Shown piece after piece: positions 1 through 8,118 of a DNA stretch of 53,162 bases; position 1 is the stretch's first letter, and every line of letters begins with the position of its first letter. The notes under the pieces were generated by a model. It was not told where the DNA came from and did not search any database. It saw only the letters and a program-made list of their open reading frames with translations. The position numbers and the translations under genes were made by a program. The stretch is taken from positions 1-53,162 of the forward strand of contig JAJFLO010000181.1 in the NCBI GenBank assembly GCA_021772675.1, given 5' to 3'. The DNA is from Verrucomicrobiota bacterium. GTDB taxonomy: Bacteria > Verrucomicrobiota > Lentisphaeria > JABSQK01 > JAJFLO01.

Positions 1-2
1 AA

Positions 3-221
3 CCCAAAGGGCGGGCATTTCTTGCAGAATTTCATTTGCGTGGAAGACGACGATCCTCGGATCGACTTACTTCCATGCAAACGAAACTCTATCAAGAACT
101 GCTCCGTGCACACCCGAAGGACTTACGCCGAGCTTATCTAGTCAATCTAAACAAACATGACGGTGAATTGCCCGATGGCATCACTGAAGCCTTTATTGAG
201 TGGGTTAAAAGTGAAACCTAA
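3..221 (+). CDS. C-terminal end of an unidentified protein (runs in from the left edge)
   Basis: The frame is open from the window edge to a TAA at 219-221, so this is most likely the 3' end of a gene starting outside. A TTG at 36 and an ATG at 75 are possible internal starts but neither has a clear ribosome binding site. The visible tail is charged and helical-looking, ending in ITEAFIEWVKSET. I do not recognise the family. It ends 18 nt before the RhuM-family gene in the same direction, so the two may be co-transcribed. RhuM genes often sit in restriction-modification loci, but nothing in these ~70 residues proves that. Confidence 0.4.
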   Translation, partial: PKGRAFLAEFHLRGRRRSSDRLTSMQTKLYQELLRAHPKDLRRAYLVNLNKHDGELPDGITEAFIEWVKSET

Positions 222-239
222 AGTTTCTGGATCTAACAA

Positions 240-1256
240 ATGGAGCAGCAAGACATCATCATCTATAAAACCCCCGATGGTAAAACTTCGGTGGCCTTGT
301 ATGCGCAGGATGGAGAAGTTTGGCTAAACCAGAAACAGTTATCGGAACTTTTTATCACCTCCAAGTCCACCATTAGTGAACACATTTCTAACATACTGAA
401 TGAAAAGGAAATAGATAAAAATGCAGTTGTTCGGAATTTCCGAACAACTGCGATGGATGGTAAAAATTATAATGTATTGCATTATGCCTTACCGATGATA
501 TTGGCCATTGGTTTTCGAGTGCATGGTGTTCGTGGCACACAATTTCGGCAATGGGCAAACCGGTATCTGCACGAATATATGATCAAAGGTTTTGTTATGG
601 ATGACGACCGGCTTAAGAATCCGGATGGCCGTCCCGACTATTTTGATGAAATGCTGGCGCGTATTCGTGATATTCGCGCATCAGAAAAACGCTTTTATCA
701 GAAAGTACGCGACCTTTTCGCCCTGAGCAGTGATTACGATGGAAGCGATAAATCCACTCAGATGTTTTTTGCCGAGGTGCAAAATAAACTGCTATTTGCC
801 GTTACCGAGCAAACTGCTACTGAGATCATCAACCAGCGTGCAGATTCAGGCAAAGACAATATGGGGTTGACAAATTGGAAAGGAATCATTGTACGTAAAC
901 AGGATATTTATATTGCAAAAAATTATCTGACTGCGGATGAAATCGACACCTTAAATCGGCTGGTGGTTGTATTTTTGGAAACCGCTGAATTACGCGCAAA
1001 AAAACGTATTGACACCACCATGGACTTCTGGCGAGAAAATGCTGACCAGGTTATTCAATCTAATGACTTTACACTGCTACAGAACAAAGGGACGGTCAGT
1101 AAAGAGCGGATGCAACAGTTTGCTTTGACACAATACGAACAGTTTGACGAACGTCGTAAAGTCTATGATGTCCAGATTGCCGACAAAGAAGATGAAGATG
1201 AATTACGTCAGCTTGAAAGTACCATAAAAAATCAACTTAGAAAGAAAAGTGGTTGA
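240..1256 (+). CDS. RhuM-family protein
   Basis: The 338-residue product matches the virulence RhuM family in length and layout. The N-terminal ~100 residues form a DNA-binding-like module with the sequence VWLNQKQLSELF followed by a TSKSTISEHISNIL helix-turn-helix-like stretch, then the family-typical VRNFRTTAMDGK and GFRVHGVRGTQFRQWA motifs. The rest is helical and charged and ends in a Lys-rich tail. The family name comes from a Salmonella pathogenicity-island gene. Its biochemical role is not established, and many members sit in accessory or defence regions beside restriction or toxin-antitoxin genes, as here (vapBC follows). The ATG at 240 is used because the conserved N-terminus begins there. 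Family call is confident; function is unknown. Confidence 0.88.
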   Translation: MEQQDIIIYKTPDGKTSVALYAQDGEVWLNQKQLSELFITSKSTISEHISNILNEKEIDKNAVVRNFRTTAMDGKNYNVLHYALPMILAIGFRVHGVRGTQFRQWANRYLHEYMIKGFVMDDDRLKNPDGRPDYFDEMLARIRDIRASEKRFYQKVRDLFALSSDYDGSDKSTQMFFAEVQNKLLFAVTEQTATEIINQRADSGKDNMGLTNWKGIIVRKQDIYIAKNYLTADEIDTLNRLVVVFLETAELRAKKRIDTTMDFWRENADQVIQSNDFTLLQNKGTVSKERMQQFALTQYEQFDERRKVYDVQIADKEDEDELRQLESTIKNQLRKKSG

Positions 1257-1422
1257 GCCGAATGGTAAAAAATTATCGTTTATGACGGAAGGCTAAGGAT
1301 GTGGGTAACTATCTCTAATATATACAATTTTGTATCACTTTGCCTTTCATTATCTTTAATTTGATTTAATCCAATTATAGTTTAAAGTATATTCACAGTC
1401 TAAATTTTTAAGGAGAAGATAA

Positions 1423-1653
1423 ATGGGACAAATTACAATCTATCTTGATGATAAAAGTTTGACGAAAGTTAAACGGGCTGCGAAACTTGAAAAATCTTCT
1501 GTGTCTCAATGGGCAAAAAAAAGACTAAACGCAGCTATTGATACTATATGGCCAGAGAATTATTTCAGTGTATTTGGCAGTTTGTCAGATATCCAATTTG
1601 AAAGACCGGATCAACCTTCAATGGAACATGATATTCCAAGGGATTTGTTTTGA
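1423..1653 (+). CDS. VapB-type ribbon-helix-helix antitoxin
   Basis: This 76-residue protein begins with a beta strand (QITIYLDD) followed by two helices (residues about 10-40), the pattern of ribbon-helix-helix DNA-binding antitoxins. The acidic, Pro-containing tail (residues 45-76) is where such antitoxins wrap the toxin. A strong ribosome binding site, AAGGAGAAG, lies just upstream at about 1410-1418. Its stop codon overlaps the toxin start by 4 nt (TTGA). By analogy it neutralises the PIN toxin and represses its own promoter. The intergenic region 1257-1422 is A+T-rich and should hold that promoter, but I could not pick a convincing operator there. Confidence 0.8.
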   Translation: MGQITIYLDDKSLTKVKRAAKLEKSSVSQWAKKRLNAAIDTIWPENYFSVFGSLSDIQFERPDQPSMEHDIPRDLF

Positions 1654-2048
1654 ATTATTGCTTGGATACCAACATCTGCATATATGCCTTAAAAGGAAAT
1701 TATCCCAATGTCCTAAGACACTTTAAAGAATTTACTCCTGATCAAATCAAGATCCCAGCTATGGTGAGAGCTGAACTTTTATATGGAGCTGAAAAAAGTA
1801 ATCAACCTGTTAAGACCAGAGGCGCGATTAATAAATTCTTATATCCCTACGAAATAATTTCGTTTAACAATACCACAGCTGATGTTTATGCTAAGGTCCG
1901 ATTTTCCTTGGAACAGATAGGAAACGTAATTGGACCTAATGATTTGATAATTGCAGCAACGGCTCTTGCTCACAATGCTGTGCTTGTTACCCACAATGTT
2001 AAAGAATTTGGGCGAGTAAATAATCTAAAAATCGAAGACTGGACTTGA
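1650..2048 (+). CDS. vapC: VapC-type PIN-domain toxin (ribonuclease)
   Basis: The 132-residue protein is a full-length PIN domain. The acidic residues that bind the catalytic metal are visible: D6 in LDTN, E42 in RAELLYG and D98 in GPNDLIIAATA, with the late family motif VTHNVKEF at 113-120. VapC toxins cleave RNA, often initiator tRNA or 23S rRNA, when the antitoxin is degraded. The start is TTG at 1650, inside the vapB stop (TTGA overlap), which implies translational coupling. No key residue is missing, so the toxin looks active. The family call is strong; the RNA target cannot be read from sequence. Confidence 0.88.
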   Translation: MNYCLDTNICIYALKGNYPNVLRHFKEFTPDQIKIPAMVRAELLYGAEKSNQPVKTRGAINKFLYPYEIISFNNTTADVYAKVRFSLEQIGNVIGPNDLIIAATALAHNAVLVTHNVKEFGRVNNLKIEDWT

Positions 2049-2164
2049 ACCTGTTTATTTGGGACATAGTACATTCTTCAAATTCCAAGCTGATTTTTCA
2101 ACATACAATTTGAAAAACTTAGTTGCTTAATAGGATAGGATAATTGAATTTGACATATTTTTAT

Positions 2165-2185
2165 ATGTAGATGAAATTCATACAT
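2165..2185. promoter_or_regulatory. Imperfect palindrome, candidate antitoxin operator
   Basis: An outer ATGTA/TACAT pair surrounds a perfect inner ATGAA-A-TTCAT palindrome, ending 1 nt before the ATG of the orphan antitoxin gene. A TTGACA hexamer lies at 2150-2155, although no good -10 follows at ordinary spacing. Ribbon-helix-helix antitoxins usually bind short palindromes at their own promoters, so autoregulation is a reasonable inference but is not shown. Confidence 0.35.
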
Positions 2186-2186
2186 C

Positions 2187-2420
2187 ATGATAAAAACACA
2201 AATTCAATTACCGGATGAATTATATGCTAAAGTAAAACAGTTAGCACATGACCGCGAGTTGTCTATGTCGGAGCTATGTCGCAGGGGTTTAGAATATATG
2301 TTAAGAGTTCATCCTTTGCAAAACACCAGGAAATCGGCATGGAAAATTGCGGCTGCAAAGCCAATGGGAAACTCAAGATTCATTTTTCTCAGTGGCGTGA
2401 GGCCTCTTGGGATTACCTGA
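2187..2420 (+). CDS. Orphan ribbon-helix-helix antitoxin, C-terminus probably frameshifted
   Basis: Residues 1-42 (KTQIQLPDELYAKVKQLA then SMSELCRRGLEYML) are a clear ribbon-helix-helix domain. The predicted tail (FLSGVRPLGIT) does not look like an antitoxin tail. A neighbouring frame reads SQWREASWDYLI and stops at 2423-2425, which resembles the Trp-Arg-Glu endings of such antitoxins. Adding one T to the T5 run at 2383-2387 would join the two. No toxin gene follows: the next 70 bases hold no PIN-like frame. This is either a degenerating antitoxin or a sequence error in a homopolymer. Confidence 0.6.
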   Translation: MIKTQIQLPDELYAKVKQLAHDRELSMSELCRRGLEYMLRVHPLQNTRKSAWKIAAAKPMGNSRFIFLSGVRPLGIT

Positions 2421-2495
2421 TTTGAATGTCAAAGCGAAATCATTATGATTCAGGACTAATTTTTTATATACTAAACAAAACTTGTCGGGAATAAA

Positions 2496-3260
2496 TTGTT
2501 GCGAGGATTTTTTATATTTGTTAGTTTGTCATGCCTTACTGGGTTCTCTCAGGATTGGAATGCTTCGATTGGTTTCAGCCAAAAAACGTCAGATAATTTC
2601 GATAGGAATTCTCTGAAATTTTCGAGCACAGATAATAATTACGGTGCGATATTAGAGCTGAGTCGCGTGTTTAATACTACTTTTGGTATCAGATGGAAGT
2701 TGGACTTGTCGCTTGGGACATCAAGGCTTTCATTTGATCAGAGGTTCAATATCGTAGCTGTTTCCGATTCAGATTTTATTGCAAATCCCTCTACACCGGT
2801 TTTTATTGATGGCGAAATTCCGGTAAATATAGAAAGTCAATTTCAGCAAAACTCGATGCCAGCCTCAACTGGAACCACTGGCTTTTTGGAATTTGAAATA
2901 GATCATGAAATTTACACATTGGGGATTGGTATAAGTGGAGCAGTGAGGAAAAATAAATTTGGACTTGAATTTAGCTTAGGGCCAACAATTACTTATTCAA
3001 AATTTACCAGTGAAAGAACACATTCTGTTAATCTTCCCGGTGGAAATATTATTTTTAGAAACACTGAATCCTTTGGTGATAAAGACTATATATTCGGATA
3101 TTATTCAAAATTGGAGGTTCAATATTTTGTAACTGATGTGTTAGGTGTTGGATTAGGATACCGTTATGACTTTTTTAACAATGAAAAAGCAGAAACTGAA
3201 TTGGCTGAAGTTGATTTTGAAGGAACAAGTTTACAACTAAAACTGATTTATGCTTTTTGA
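2496..3260 (+). CDS. Secreted outer-membrane beta-barrel-like protein
   Basis: The 254-residue protein starts with a hydrophobic signal peptide (RGFFIFVSLSCLTGFS, cleaved near residue 18). The rest alternates polar and hydrophobic residues in short strands (for example NYGAILELSRVF, YTLGIGISGAV, LGVGLGYRYDFF) and ends LQLKLIYAF. A terminal Phe preceded by alternating residues is the usual C-terminal signal of outer-membrane barrels. The length would fit an 8-10 strand barrel. The start is TTG at 2496 (another TTG follows at 2499), because no ATG precedes the signal peptide. No specific family is recognised and neighbouring genes do not suggest a role. Confidence 0.65.
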   Translation: MLRGFFIFVSLSCLTGFSQDWNASIGFSQKTSDNFDRNSLKFSSTDNNYGAILELSRVFNTTFGIRWKLDLSLGTSRLSFDQRFNIVAVSDSDFIANPSTPVFIDGEIPVNIESQFQQNSMPASTGTTGFLEFEIDHEIYTLGIGISGAVRKNKFGLEFSLGPTITYSKFTSERTHSVNLPGGNIIFRNTESFGDKDYIFGYYSKLEVQYFVTDVLGVGLGYRYDFFNNEKAETELAEVDFEGTSLQLKLIYAF

Positions 3261-3303
3261 TTAAAAAATACAGTTGAAGGTAAAGTATAAATATCTATTA
3301 GAT

Positions 3304-4365
3304 TCATTTAGTCTCTGGAATCGGTACGTCTATTGCACCCATAAGAGTTAATGCTATAACCAGGATTGTGTATTGTATGAGTGACGTCGAATCTTTTTCT
3401 TTGGGAGCACTTCCAAACATTGCCCGACTGCCGGCGAAAATGATAAGCAAGATTAATAATCCTTCTTTCGAAATAAACCATGCGACCAAGATAGTAACAG
3501 CACATATCCATCTATAACTTCGGCAAAGAGAATGAAATGCCCGACCTCCATCTAATTGCCAGATGGGTAATAGATTGAATAGATTTATCCAGGTGCCAAG
3601 TTTTCCGATTGCAGCAAAAATGCCCAAGCCACTTATTGCGTATACAAGATAGCAGAAAAGGGCAGCAAAGGTTCCCCAAATTGGGCCAGCTAATCCGATT
3701 CTGGCATCTTCCTGAGGATCGCCAATGTGTTGTCGAAGACGAATAACAGCTCCGATTCCGGGAATAAACATGGGGGCATCGGCTTTGTGACCATATCTGC
3801 GTAGCATCGCCACATGGCCCATTTCATGAATATAAATTGAAAGTACTAATCCCACAGCAAATTTCCAACCCCAGGCAACCCAGTAAACACCAGTAGATAA
3901 GAGCATACTAAATGCAGTGCTTGATTTACTCAGACCAAGGAGAAGCAATTTACCCTTTGTTATAATGAAAACGAAGACAAATTTAAATTTCCACACTAGC
4001 AACCCCAATGCACCAATACCGGCAGATTTCGCAAGCCAGGATTTCTTTTCGTCATTTTCATTTATAGATGGAATTGATAACGCTGGATTTTTCTCAATTT
4101 CCCGATTGAGATCGGTAATTTTTTGTTGGATAACCCCTGCTTGTTTCGAATTTTCAGGTAAAAGTTCCAATGCATCGCGCCAGCGTTGCAACGCATTGGT
4201 TAAACAACCATCGTTTGTAAACGTTTTAGCTTCGTCGGCTAACTGAGTTAATTGGTCAGAATGAATCAAATAGCCACAGGATAGACAGCTTAATAATGCT
4301 TTTGCAATATCAGATTGACATTTGGGACAGACAGATGCTTTGGATAAATCGACATAATTAGGCAT
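3304..4365 (-). CDS. Zinc-ribbon M50 (site-2-protease-type) intramembrane metalloprotease
   Basis: The catalytic motifs of peptidase family M50 are present: HEMGH at residues 180-184 (two zinc-binding His and the catalytic Glu) and NLLPIWQLDGGRAF at 264-277 with the third metal ligand D272, both in hydrophobic segments. The N-terminus carries a two-knuckle zinc ribbon (C13-x2-C16, C27-x2-C30) followed by a TPR-like helical stretch (residues 41-90). Such proteases cut membrane or membrane-proximal substrates. The gene start overlaps the stop of the upstream gene by 8 nt, so the two are one operon, and the partner also carries an N-terminal zinc knuckle. The substrate is unknown. Alternative view: a peptidase-like membrane protein with a non-proteolytic role, but all metal ligands are intact. 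Confidence 0.85.
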   Translation of the reverse strand: MPNYVDLSKASVCPKCQSDIAKALLSCLSCGYLIHSDQLTQLADEAKTFTNDGCLTNALQRWRDALELLPENSKQAGVIQQKITDLNREIEKNPALSIPSINENDEKKSWLAKSAGIGALGLLVWKFKFVFVFIITKGKLLLLGLSKSSTAFSMLLSTGVYWVAWGWKFAVGLVLSIYIHEMGHVAMLRRYGHKADAPMFIPGIGAVIRLRQHIGDPQEDARIGLAGPIWGTFAALFCYLVYAISGLGIFAAIGKLGTWINLFNLLPIWQLDGGRAFHSLCRSYRWICAVTILVAWFISKEGLLILLIIFAGSRAMFGSAPKEKDSTSLIQYTILVIALTLMGAIDVPIPETK

Positions 4366-5167
4366 TTTCGGTCGCGAGTTCTGTCTCTAAATCTCCGACT
4401 TTATAGGGGCCTGTTATTTCAAATGCTATCTTTCGATTCATACTCCACGCTTGGTACAAAGCAAAACCGATGATGAGTAGTCCAATTATATTTTGAAATC
4501 CGGCAAGGAATGGAACACATAAGGCATAAACAAAAAGAACAACGCCTCCAATTAAAAATCCAGCCGCTGTAACTTCTGCCTCAGCGGTAGAAGTATTATC
4601 TTGACTCGGCGGTTCAGATGCTTCTGCTGTTTCTTTCGCATTTGTTTGAGTTTCCTCATTACTTACTGGTGCAATTTCCTGAATCTCTTCAGATGTGGTA
4701 TAATCGTTATTCATCTCTTGAATAATCATTGGGATATATGTCGAAACAATCGCACTGTATGTTATTAGAACTGCCATCAATTGATAAAACCAACCTCCTC
4801 GTCCTTCGGCACCCAAATTGACTGCTGTACCAACCAGCCAACCAACGACAATAGCGATTAATCCAACTTCATATCCGGTCAAACTCAACACTGCATAATA
4901 AATTCCAGCACCGATAGCTCCGGCAATAATACCAAAGCTCAGAGCTTTTCCAAAACGCAACGGTCCGGATGAACTATTCAGCTCGACTTTGATTTTGTCA
5001 CAGCATAATTTACAAAGAACCTGACCGTTTTGTTCAAAGTAGGAATCTTCGATTGACTTTGAGCATGATGAGCAGGCGTTGGTTTGCTGTTCCTCCTGTT
5101 CAAATTCAGCCTGATCAAATTGAAGATCTTCTGTTGTGGTATCTTGAATTTCTGATTTGTTATTCAT
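4358..5167 (-). CDS. Membrane protein with N-terminal zinc-finger knuckles
   Basis: The 269-residue product has an acidic N-terminal tail, then a zinc-binding module with C32-x2-C35 and C52-x2-C55 (plus C56), reminiscent of half a LIM/B-box finger. Four or so hydrophobic segments follow (about residues 73-95, 100-115, 128-147 and 200-240), split by an acidic low-complexity linker rich in Glu, Thr and Ser. It is the first gene of a two-gene minus-strand operon with the M50 protease and overlaps it by 8 nt. The shared zinc-knuckle design suggests the pair works together, perhaps as protease and partner or substrate; that is inference. No named family recognised. Confidence 0.7.
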   Translation of the reverse strand: MNNKSEIQDTTTEDLQFDQAEFEQEEQQTNACSSCSKSIEDSYFEQNGQVLCKLCCDKIKVELNSSSGPLRFGKALSFGIIAGAIGAGIYYAVLSLTGYEVGLIAIVVGWLVGTAVNLGAEGRGGWFYQLMAVLITYSAIVSTYIPMIIQEMNNDYTTSEEIQEIAPVSNEETQTNAKETAEASEPPSQDNTSTAEAEVTAAGFLIGGVVLFVYALCVPFLAGFQNIIGLLIIGFALYQAWSMNRKIAFEITGPYKVGDLETELATENA

Positions 5168-5687
5168 CCTATCCCATATTTTGGATGTTAAGTATTAAAA
5201 CCCATATTATTACTGATTGCGATTGACCCAATATAAAAGTCAGATTTTTATTAAATCTCCGGTTAGATATATAGATATGTATCAAATCGTATTAATTTGC
5301 TCAGTAACGTAAAAATTACAAATGTATATATTTAGTGAAGCGGTAACGGAGGACGATTCCCCAAAAAGTGGTCTGCTTGGAGTTATTCAATTTTCGTGAT
5401 TGGTGAGTCGCTGATACTTCCTATTAATCATGTCCCACAGCAGGGCATGTGGGAACCCAAGAAACAGCTCGAATAGGATCTGAGTTGTGTACAACAATAA
5501 AAGTGATTTGTTGTGATTTTCCAATAATGCAGGAGGCCGCTCCAGCTGGCGACTTGACCAGAGGTCCTGGTTGCGCACTCCCCACTCAGCGAGGAATCAC
5601 CGAGCTACTTTTTAACACTCACAAAATGAATACGGACTTGATATTATTGAAAGTAATGTGTTTTTACACTTCATTCTGAGATAGTCT
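5168..5687. other. Intergenic region without a supportable gene
   Basis: About 520 bases upstream of the minus-strand operon and before the first MITE-like element. Short frames at 5387-5578 (minus) and 5449-5679 (plus) overlap each other on opposite strands, and neither shows a ribosome binding site or recognisable protein. A modest hairpin (TCCCACA / TGTGGGA, about 5433-5454) is visible. The promoter of the minus-strand zinc-ribbon operon should lie near 5170-5300. Confidence 0.4.
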
Positions 5688-5902
5688 TAACCTGATTAAT
5701 TCATCCGGCCTTCTACTTCGTGCGCATATCTCACTTCATATAAGCGAGTTATGAATAGCCCAAAGACTTGAAATAGTTTACTATTCTCTCCGTGCTGTAG
5801 GCTCTACTAGTTAGAAGCCTTCACATTCGGAATCTGCATAACTCATTGATCTAAAGAAAGCAAGGCACTCTCGTAACGAAACCGCATGAATTAGTCAGGT
5901 TA
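5688..5902. mobile_element. MITE-like element A, copy 1
   Basis: This non-coding element of about 215 bp is bounded by terminal inverted repeats: TAACCTGATTAATTCAT at the left (5688-5704) and its complement with one mismatch at the right (5886-5902). A second copy in inverted orientation lies at 6501-6716, and the two can be aligned along their whole length, including the blocks around GCATATCTCACTTCAT and TAACTCATTGATCTAAAG. A TA dinucleotide sits at each outer edge of both copies, compatible with a TA target duplication as made by IS630/Tc1-type transposases. No transposase is encoded. The two copies bracket the Cys-rich gene at 6009. Confidence 0.7.
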
Positions 5903-6008
5903 GAATTAGAACATTTACCTGTAGTGCTTGTATTTAAAGTAGTTAATCTTAACTTAATTCGTTATTATTGGGCGTGTCATTACAATTCATATTGATGAAG
6001 TGAACGGT

Positions 6009-6497
6009 ATGTACAAATTTGGATTAAATATTTTATTAGTTGTTATTGTTTTATTTGCGCCGACGTATGCAAATGCAGCTCTTTTTTCATCTTGCCCAAG
6101 TGACGGAGTTTTTCCAGGGGGGGAGGTGAATGATGCAAAATCATGTTGTACATTGGCAGCAGATTATGATACCTCAGCCAGTAGCACTTTCCAGAAAATG
6201 ACATGCTGTAGCATGGGTGAAAACGGATATGACGATTCCCAATCTAAATCAGATAGTTTGATTAATATTTGCCCATGCGATTCACATCAAAAGCACTCAA
6301 ATACACATTATCAAATTCAAAAAATCGATGAGTCGATAAAACGTGTTAAACATCCTCAAAATGACTATGGGCCGTTTTATCACTTATTGACGGACTTTGG
6401 CGCTTCAAAAGACTTAGATTTATTCTTGTCACCTTCAGTGAATCAAATTGCACCTCCCAACGATCTGTTAAAACAGAAGTGTTCCTTCCTGCTTTAG
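6009..6497 (+). CDS. Cys-rich exported protein, possibly metal-binding
   Basis: The product has a classic signal peptide (YKFGLNILLVVIVLFAPT, cleavage after ANA) and then a Cys-rich mature part: single and paired Cys in SSCPSD, SCCTL, TCCSM and ICPCD, followed by a His-containing stretch (HQKHSNTH). Paired Cys and His suggest binding of soft metals such as copper. The neighbours are YHS and Cus-type genes, which fits. A GTG at 6000 in the same frame is an alternative start, but ATG 6009 gives a cleaner signal peptide. The gene stands alone between two inverted MITE-like copies (5688-5902 and 6501-6716). A protein of similar design is encoded at 47242-47766. Family not recognised. Confidence 0.6.
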   Translation: MYKFGLNILLVVIVLFAPTYANAALFSSCPSDGVFPGGEVNDAKSCCTLAADYDTSASSTFQKMTCCSMGENGYDDSQSKSDSLINICPCDSHQKHSNTHYQIQKIDESIKRVKHPQNDYGPFYHLLTDFGASKDLDLFLSPSVNQIAPPNDLLKQKCSFLL

Positions 6498-6500
6498 TCG

Positions 6501-6716
6501 CTAGTCTGATTAATTCATGCGGTTTTGTTACGAGAGTGCTTAGCTTGCTTTAGATCAATGAGTTATGGAGGGGCCGAAGGCGAAGGCTTACAGCTCGTAG
6601 AGCCTACAGCAGGGAGAGAATAGTGAACTATTTCCAGCATTCGGGTTCTTTAAAACTCGCTTAGATGAAGTGAGATATGCGCTCGCAATAGAAGCCGGAT
6701 GAATTAATCAGGCTAG
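6501..6716. mobile_element. MITE-like element A, copy 2 (inverted relative to copy 1)
   Basis: Terminal inverted repeats CTAGTCTGATTAATTCAT (6501-6518) and its complement with one mismatch (6699-6716) bound this 216-bp element. It is the reverse complement of the copy at 5688-5902 with scattered substitutions, so the two are diverged, not freshly copied. Both ends read CTAG, again centred on TA. The left end starts 4 nt after the stop of the Cys-rich gene, so it may also act as that gene's transcription end through its hairpin potential. Confidence 0.7.
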
Positions 6717-6899
6717 ATCCCATTGTTCTGATTTCTTTTTCACCCTCCTTATCTCTTAGGTGCGTCTGATAGCTTTTCCTTAGATAATTTTCGCATCTGA
6801 AAAACCTGAATAATTCAGACTACTTTGGTTTCATCCTATAACGAGCCTCCTGAAAAATAGACCTTTGCAAGAAACTCAAACGTTAGACATAGTTATAAC

Positions 6900-7766
6900 A
6901 TGAATTTTAAAACACATATTTTATTATTGATCTTTTTAATCATCAGCTTTCATCAACTTGTGATTTCTAATGTTTCTTTATTTGGACAGGAATTAAAAAT
7001 GGGAAATGTCTTTTGTCCGGTTACAGTAGATGAAAAAGCAGAGCCAGATATCTGGGTCGATTATCAGGGAAGGCGAATTTATTTTTGTTGTAGAGATTGC
7101 AGAAAAGATTTCATAGATAACCCTGAAGCCTATCTGGCCAACCTCCCAGATTACTCGGAAGAAAATTCATCATCGTCATCACTTGTGCATGATCATTCTG
7201 AACATTCTCATAAACATCATGCTCAAAATGCGGATGATCCCGAGCAAGCAAAACAGAATGCTGAAAAAATGAACTTAAGTGAAAATCATGATCACGCTGT
7301 AGGGTACGGCCAAGCCAGCGGTTTTAAGCGAGTTATTAAGTTTGCCGGTAAATTTCATCCGTTGGTCGTTCATTTTCCAATTGCCCTGATCCTTTGTGCA
7401 ATGCTCGCTGAAATTCTCTATACGCTGACACATCAGAATCCAATGTTTTCATCCGCAGGCCGGTTTTGCATTGTTATTGGAGCTGTAGGTGCAGTTTTCG
7501 CTACGTCGCTTGGTTGGATGGCAGGGGAATTCGCCCGCTACCCCGGTGCGTTGGAAACCGTTCTTTTTAGACATCGTTGGCTGGGAGTGGGGACAGCAGT
7601 GTTCTCTACAATATCCGCTATCGTAGCTTTAATAGAAACATTCAACCCAGTTCCTAAGTATCGAAGATTTTATCGATTTTTTTTAATACTTACTACAATC
7701 CTAGTCAGTGTAACCGGGCATTTTGGCGCGACACTCATCTATGGATTGGATTATTTTAAATATTAA
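6900..7766 (+). CDS. YHS-domain plus DUF2231 membrane protein
   Basis: After a signal peptide or membrane anchor (residues 1-27) comes a YHS domain with the metal-ligand-type Cys set C39, C63, C64 and C67 (VFCPVT ... YFCCRDCRKDF). A His-rich linker follows (about residues 94-135, many HxH and HH steps). From about residue 150 to the end is a DUF2231-type membrane domain that opens with the family hallmark KFHPLVVHFPIAL and has four hydrophobic segments. YHS domains occur in heavy-metal ATPases and copper-handling proteins, and DUF2231 is a membrane domain found near metal and haem genes. The gene precedes the cus genes in the same direction, so a role in periplasmic metal binding next to Cus efflux is likely but inferred. 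Confidence 0.75.
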   Translation: MNFKTHILLLIFLIISFHQLVISNVSLFGQELKMGNVFCPVTVDEKAEPDIWVDYQGRRIYFCCRDCRKDFIDNPEAYLANLPDYSEENSSSSSLVHDHSEHSHKHHAQNADDPEQAKQNAEKMNLSENHDHAVGYGQASGFKRVIKFAGKFHPLVVHFPIALILCAMLAEILYTLTHQNPMFSSAGRFCIVIGAVGAVFATSLGWMAGEFARYPGALETVLFRHRWLGVGTAVFSTISAIVALIETFNPVPKYRRFYRFFLILTTILVSVTGHFGATLIYGLDYFKY

Positions 7767-7837
7767 CCAAAAACAGGTCGAGTTTGTCGACATTTGGCCT
7801 GCGAAAAATAGGAATACTTATTCAATTGTTGACCTGA

Positions 7838-8030
7838 TACCTGAATCCGTGAAGGTTTTCTTTGAATGTAGTTGCGAGGCAGTAAGTCTTTAGCTGTAGT
7901 GACTACTGCAACTGCTTACTAACGAAGCAAATGCATTTAAAGAAAGCCTCCGCGAAGTGGCGACATATCGCTAATTCGTAAAATACCTAATAGTTATTTC
8001 GTCTTGAACCTACCGTCACGGATTCAGGTG
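7838..8030. mobile_element. MITE-like element B, copy 1
   Basis: A 193-bp non-coding element with terminal inverted repeats TACCTGAATCCGTGA (7838-7852) and TCACGGATTCAGGT (8016-8029). The interior has further nested inverted repeats (for example TTTCTTTGAATG against CATTTAAAGAAA), so the whole element can fold. It is nearly identical, in inverted orientation, to 10111-10303; by hand I count nine mismatches in 193. TA flanks the left end. It has no coding capacity and is distinct from element A apart from the shared CCTGA tips. Confidence 0.78.
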
Positions 8031-8118
8031 ATAGATTAAGTTATACATTGCTCAAGTTTCAAACATGCACTCTAATAAAGAGTTTACCGAACGATTACCA
8101 AAATAAAGTTAAGAATCA

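Noticed and set aside
5387-5679. Overlapping short frames on both strands
   Set aside because: Mutually exclusive, no ribosome binding site, no recognisable product.
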